NCBI GenBank assembly: GCA_964503685.1
Contig: CAZDAW010000103.1
Location: forward strand, 1 to 13,051
Origin: CAZDAW01 sp964503685
GTDB taxonomy: Bacteria; Chloroflexota; Anaerolineae; Anaerolineales; Anaerolineaceae
DNA length: 13,051 bases
Direction of reading: 5' to 3'
Part shown: positions 12,426 through 13,051 of the stretch, in pieces
Numbering within the stretch: the first letter of the stretch is position 1
Layout: every line of letters starts with the position of its first letter
Position numbers and translations under genes: made by a program
Notes under the pieces: generated by a model
The model's input: the letters and a program-made list of their open reading frames with translations, nothing else
Databases searched by the model: none
What the model was told of the DNA's origin: nothing

Positions 12426-13051
12426 ATGGGCCTCTATCTTGCTTTTAAAGAAGTCTGGCGAAATCGTGGACGGTTCTTTCTTGTAAGTCTGGTGATCGCA
12501 TTGATCACCACACTGGTTCTCTTCATAGCCGCTCTTGCGGAAGGGTTGGCTTTATCCAATCGGGAATATTTAAGCAAGGTGAATGCAGATCTCTTTGTAT
12601 TCCAAAAAGATGTTGACACGCTTATCGCCACGAGTAGGATTGGACGATCAAAAATCAATGATGTTCGCAGGGTTGAAGGGGTGCTTGATGTAGGTGCGAT
12701 TGGATTTGCTACAGGCGGTCTCATTCAGCCTGATAAACCATCGGTTAATGTTTCATTACTTGGTATTGAACCTGACAGTCCGGGTATGCCGCCTGTTATT
12801 GCGGGCCGGACAATAAATACATTAAAAGGTAATGAAGCAGTTATGGATGAACGTCTATTCTCTCGATATAACGTTCAAATTGGTGATGAAATTAAAATCA
12901 AGACGATTCAGGGCACCAAAGAAAAATTTTTTAACCTGAAAGTTGTTGGTCAGACAGATGGGCAGCAATATCAATATGCACCAACTCTATTTATACCTTT
13001 TAAAACCTGGGATCAAATTCGACCACAGGCATTACGCTCAAATATTCAAAC
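12426..13051 (+). CDS. FtsX/MacB-type ABC transporter permease, N-terminal part (runs off right edge)
   Basis: The first 208 codons are present. The product begins MGLYLAFKEVWRNRGRFFL, a cytoplasmic start typical of MacB/FtsX-type permeases, then one membrane segment (about 18-40). An extracytoplasmic domain follows, with GVLDVGAIGFATGG, LLGIEPDSPGMP, IAGRTI, GNEAVMDERLFSRYNVQIGD and FFNLKVVGQTD. This matches the MacB periplasmic core-like domain between the first and second membrane helices. The remaining helices and any partner ATPase lie beyond the window. The start is set by GGGGAGG (12415-12421), four bases before the ATG. Such permeases work with an ATPase in lipid or lipoprotein transport, efflux or mechanotransmission; the substrate cannot be told. 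Confidence 0.85.
   Translation, partial: MGLYLAFKEVWRNRGRFFLVSLVIALITTLVLFIAALAEGLALSNREYLSKVNADLFVFQKDVDTLIATSRIGRSKINDVRRVEGVLDVGAIGFATGGLIQPDKPSVNVSLLGIEPDSPGMPPVIAGRTINTLKGNEAVMDERLFSRYNVQIGDEIKIKTIQGTKEKFFNLKVVGQTDGQQYQYAPTLFIPFKTWDQIRPQALRSNIQ

Noticed and set aside
12434..12724. Minus-strand frame opposite the ABC permease gene
   Set aside because: It lies opposite a clear permease with a strong ribosome binding site; the translation is Ser/Arg-rich shadow sequence.

Overview
The window looks like a scaffold piece from an uncultured bacterium, most likely a member of Chloroflexota (Anaerolineae-like). This placement is an inference from protein flavour: an SPFH protein ending in an excisionase-type helix-turn-helix, a TPR-like/transmembrane/M14 peptidase fusion, a DSMDQ-type acyl carrier protein, and a YdcF protein with a QKPYMERR motif. 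No rRNA or tRNA gene is present to prove it. GC content is moderate. A run of ten N (4472-4481) marks a scaffold join.

Left part (1-1940): a minus-strand gene runs off the left edge after 13 codons and looks like the start of a Flp-type pilin. A plus-strand pair follows: a helical protein of unknown function and an SPFH protein with a C-terminal helix-turn-helix. The pair ends at a strong intrinsic terminator. Second part (1940-4160): a promoter, a possible 33-codon leader frame with an ATC start, then sucC and sucD (succinyl-CoA synthetase). acpP lies convergent to sucD, with its own promoter and terminator.

Middle (4480-9120): a plus-strand isoprenoid pair, type 2 IPP isomerase and a polyprenyl diphosphate synthase with ATGA overlap, is followed by folE. 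Convergent to folE is a minus-strand operon folM-like SDR -> folB -> folK. Together these four genes cover the conversion of GTP to the pterin pyrophosphate precursor of folate, plus a pteridine reductase. folP, folC and folA are not in the window.

Right part (9141-13051): a minus-strand operon reads YdcF/DUF218 protein (broken by a one-base frameshift in a T6 run) -> TPR/TM/M14 zinc carboxypeptidase-like protein -> VanZ-like membrane protein. Divergent from it, the 5' part of an FtsX/MacB-type ABC permease runs off the right edge. The short divergent region between them carries several inverted GGATAA/TTATCC elements.

Most genes are housekeeping. No phage, CRISPR, IS element or obvious defence system is seen. 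The items most worth a second look are the YdcF frameshift, the ATC leader ORF, the SPFH-HTH fusion with its conserved-looking partner, the TPR-TM-M14 architecture, and the folate cluster with a PTR1-like reductase.
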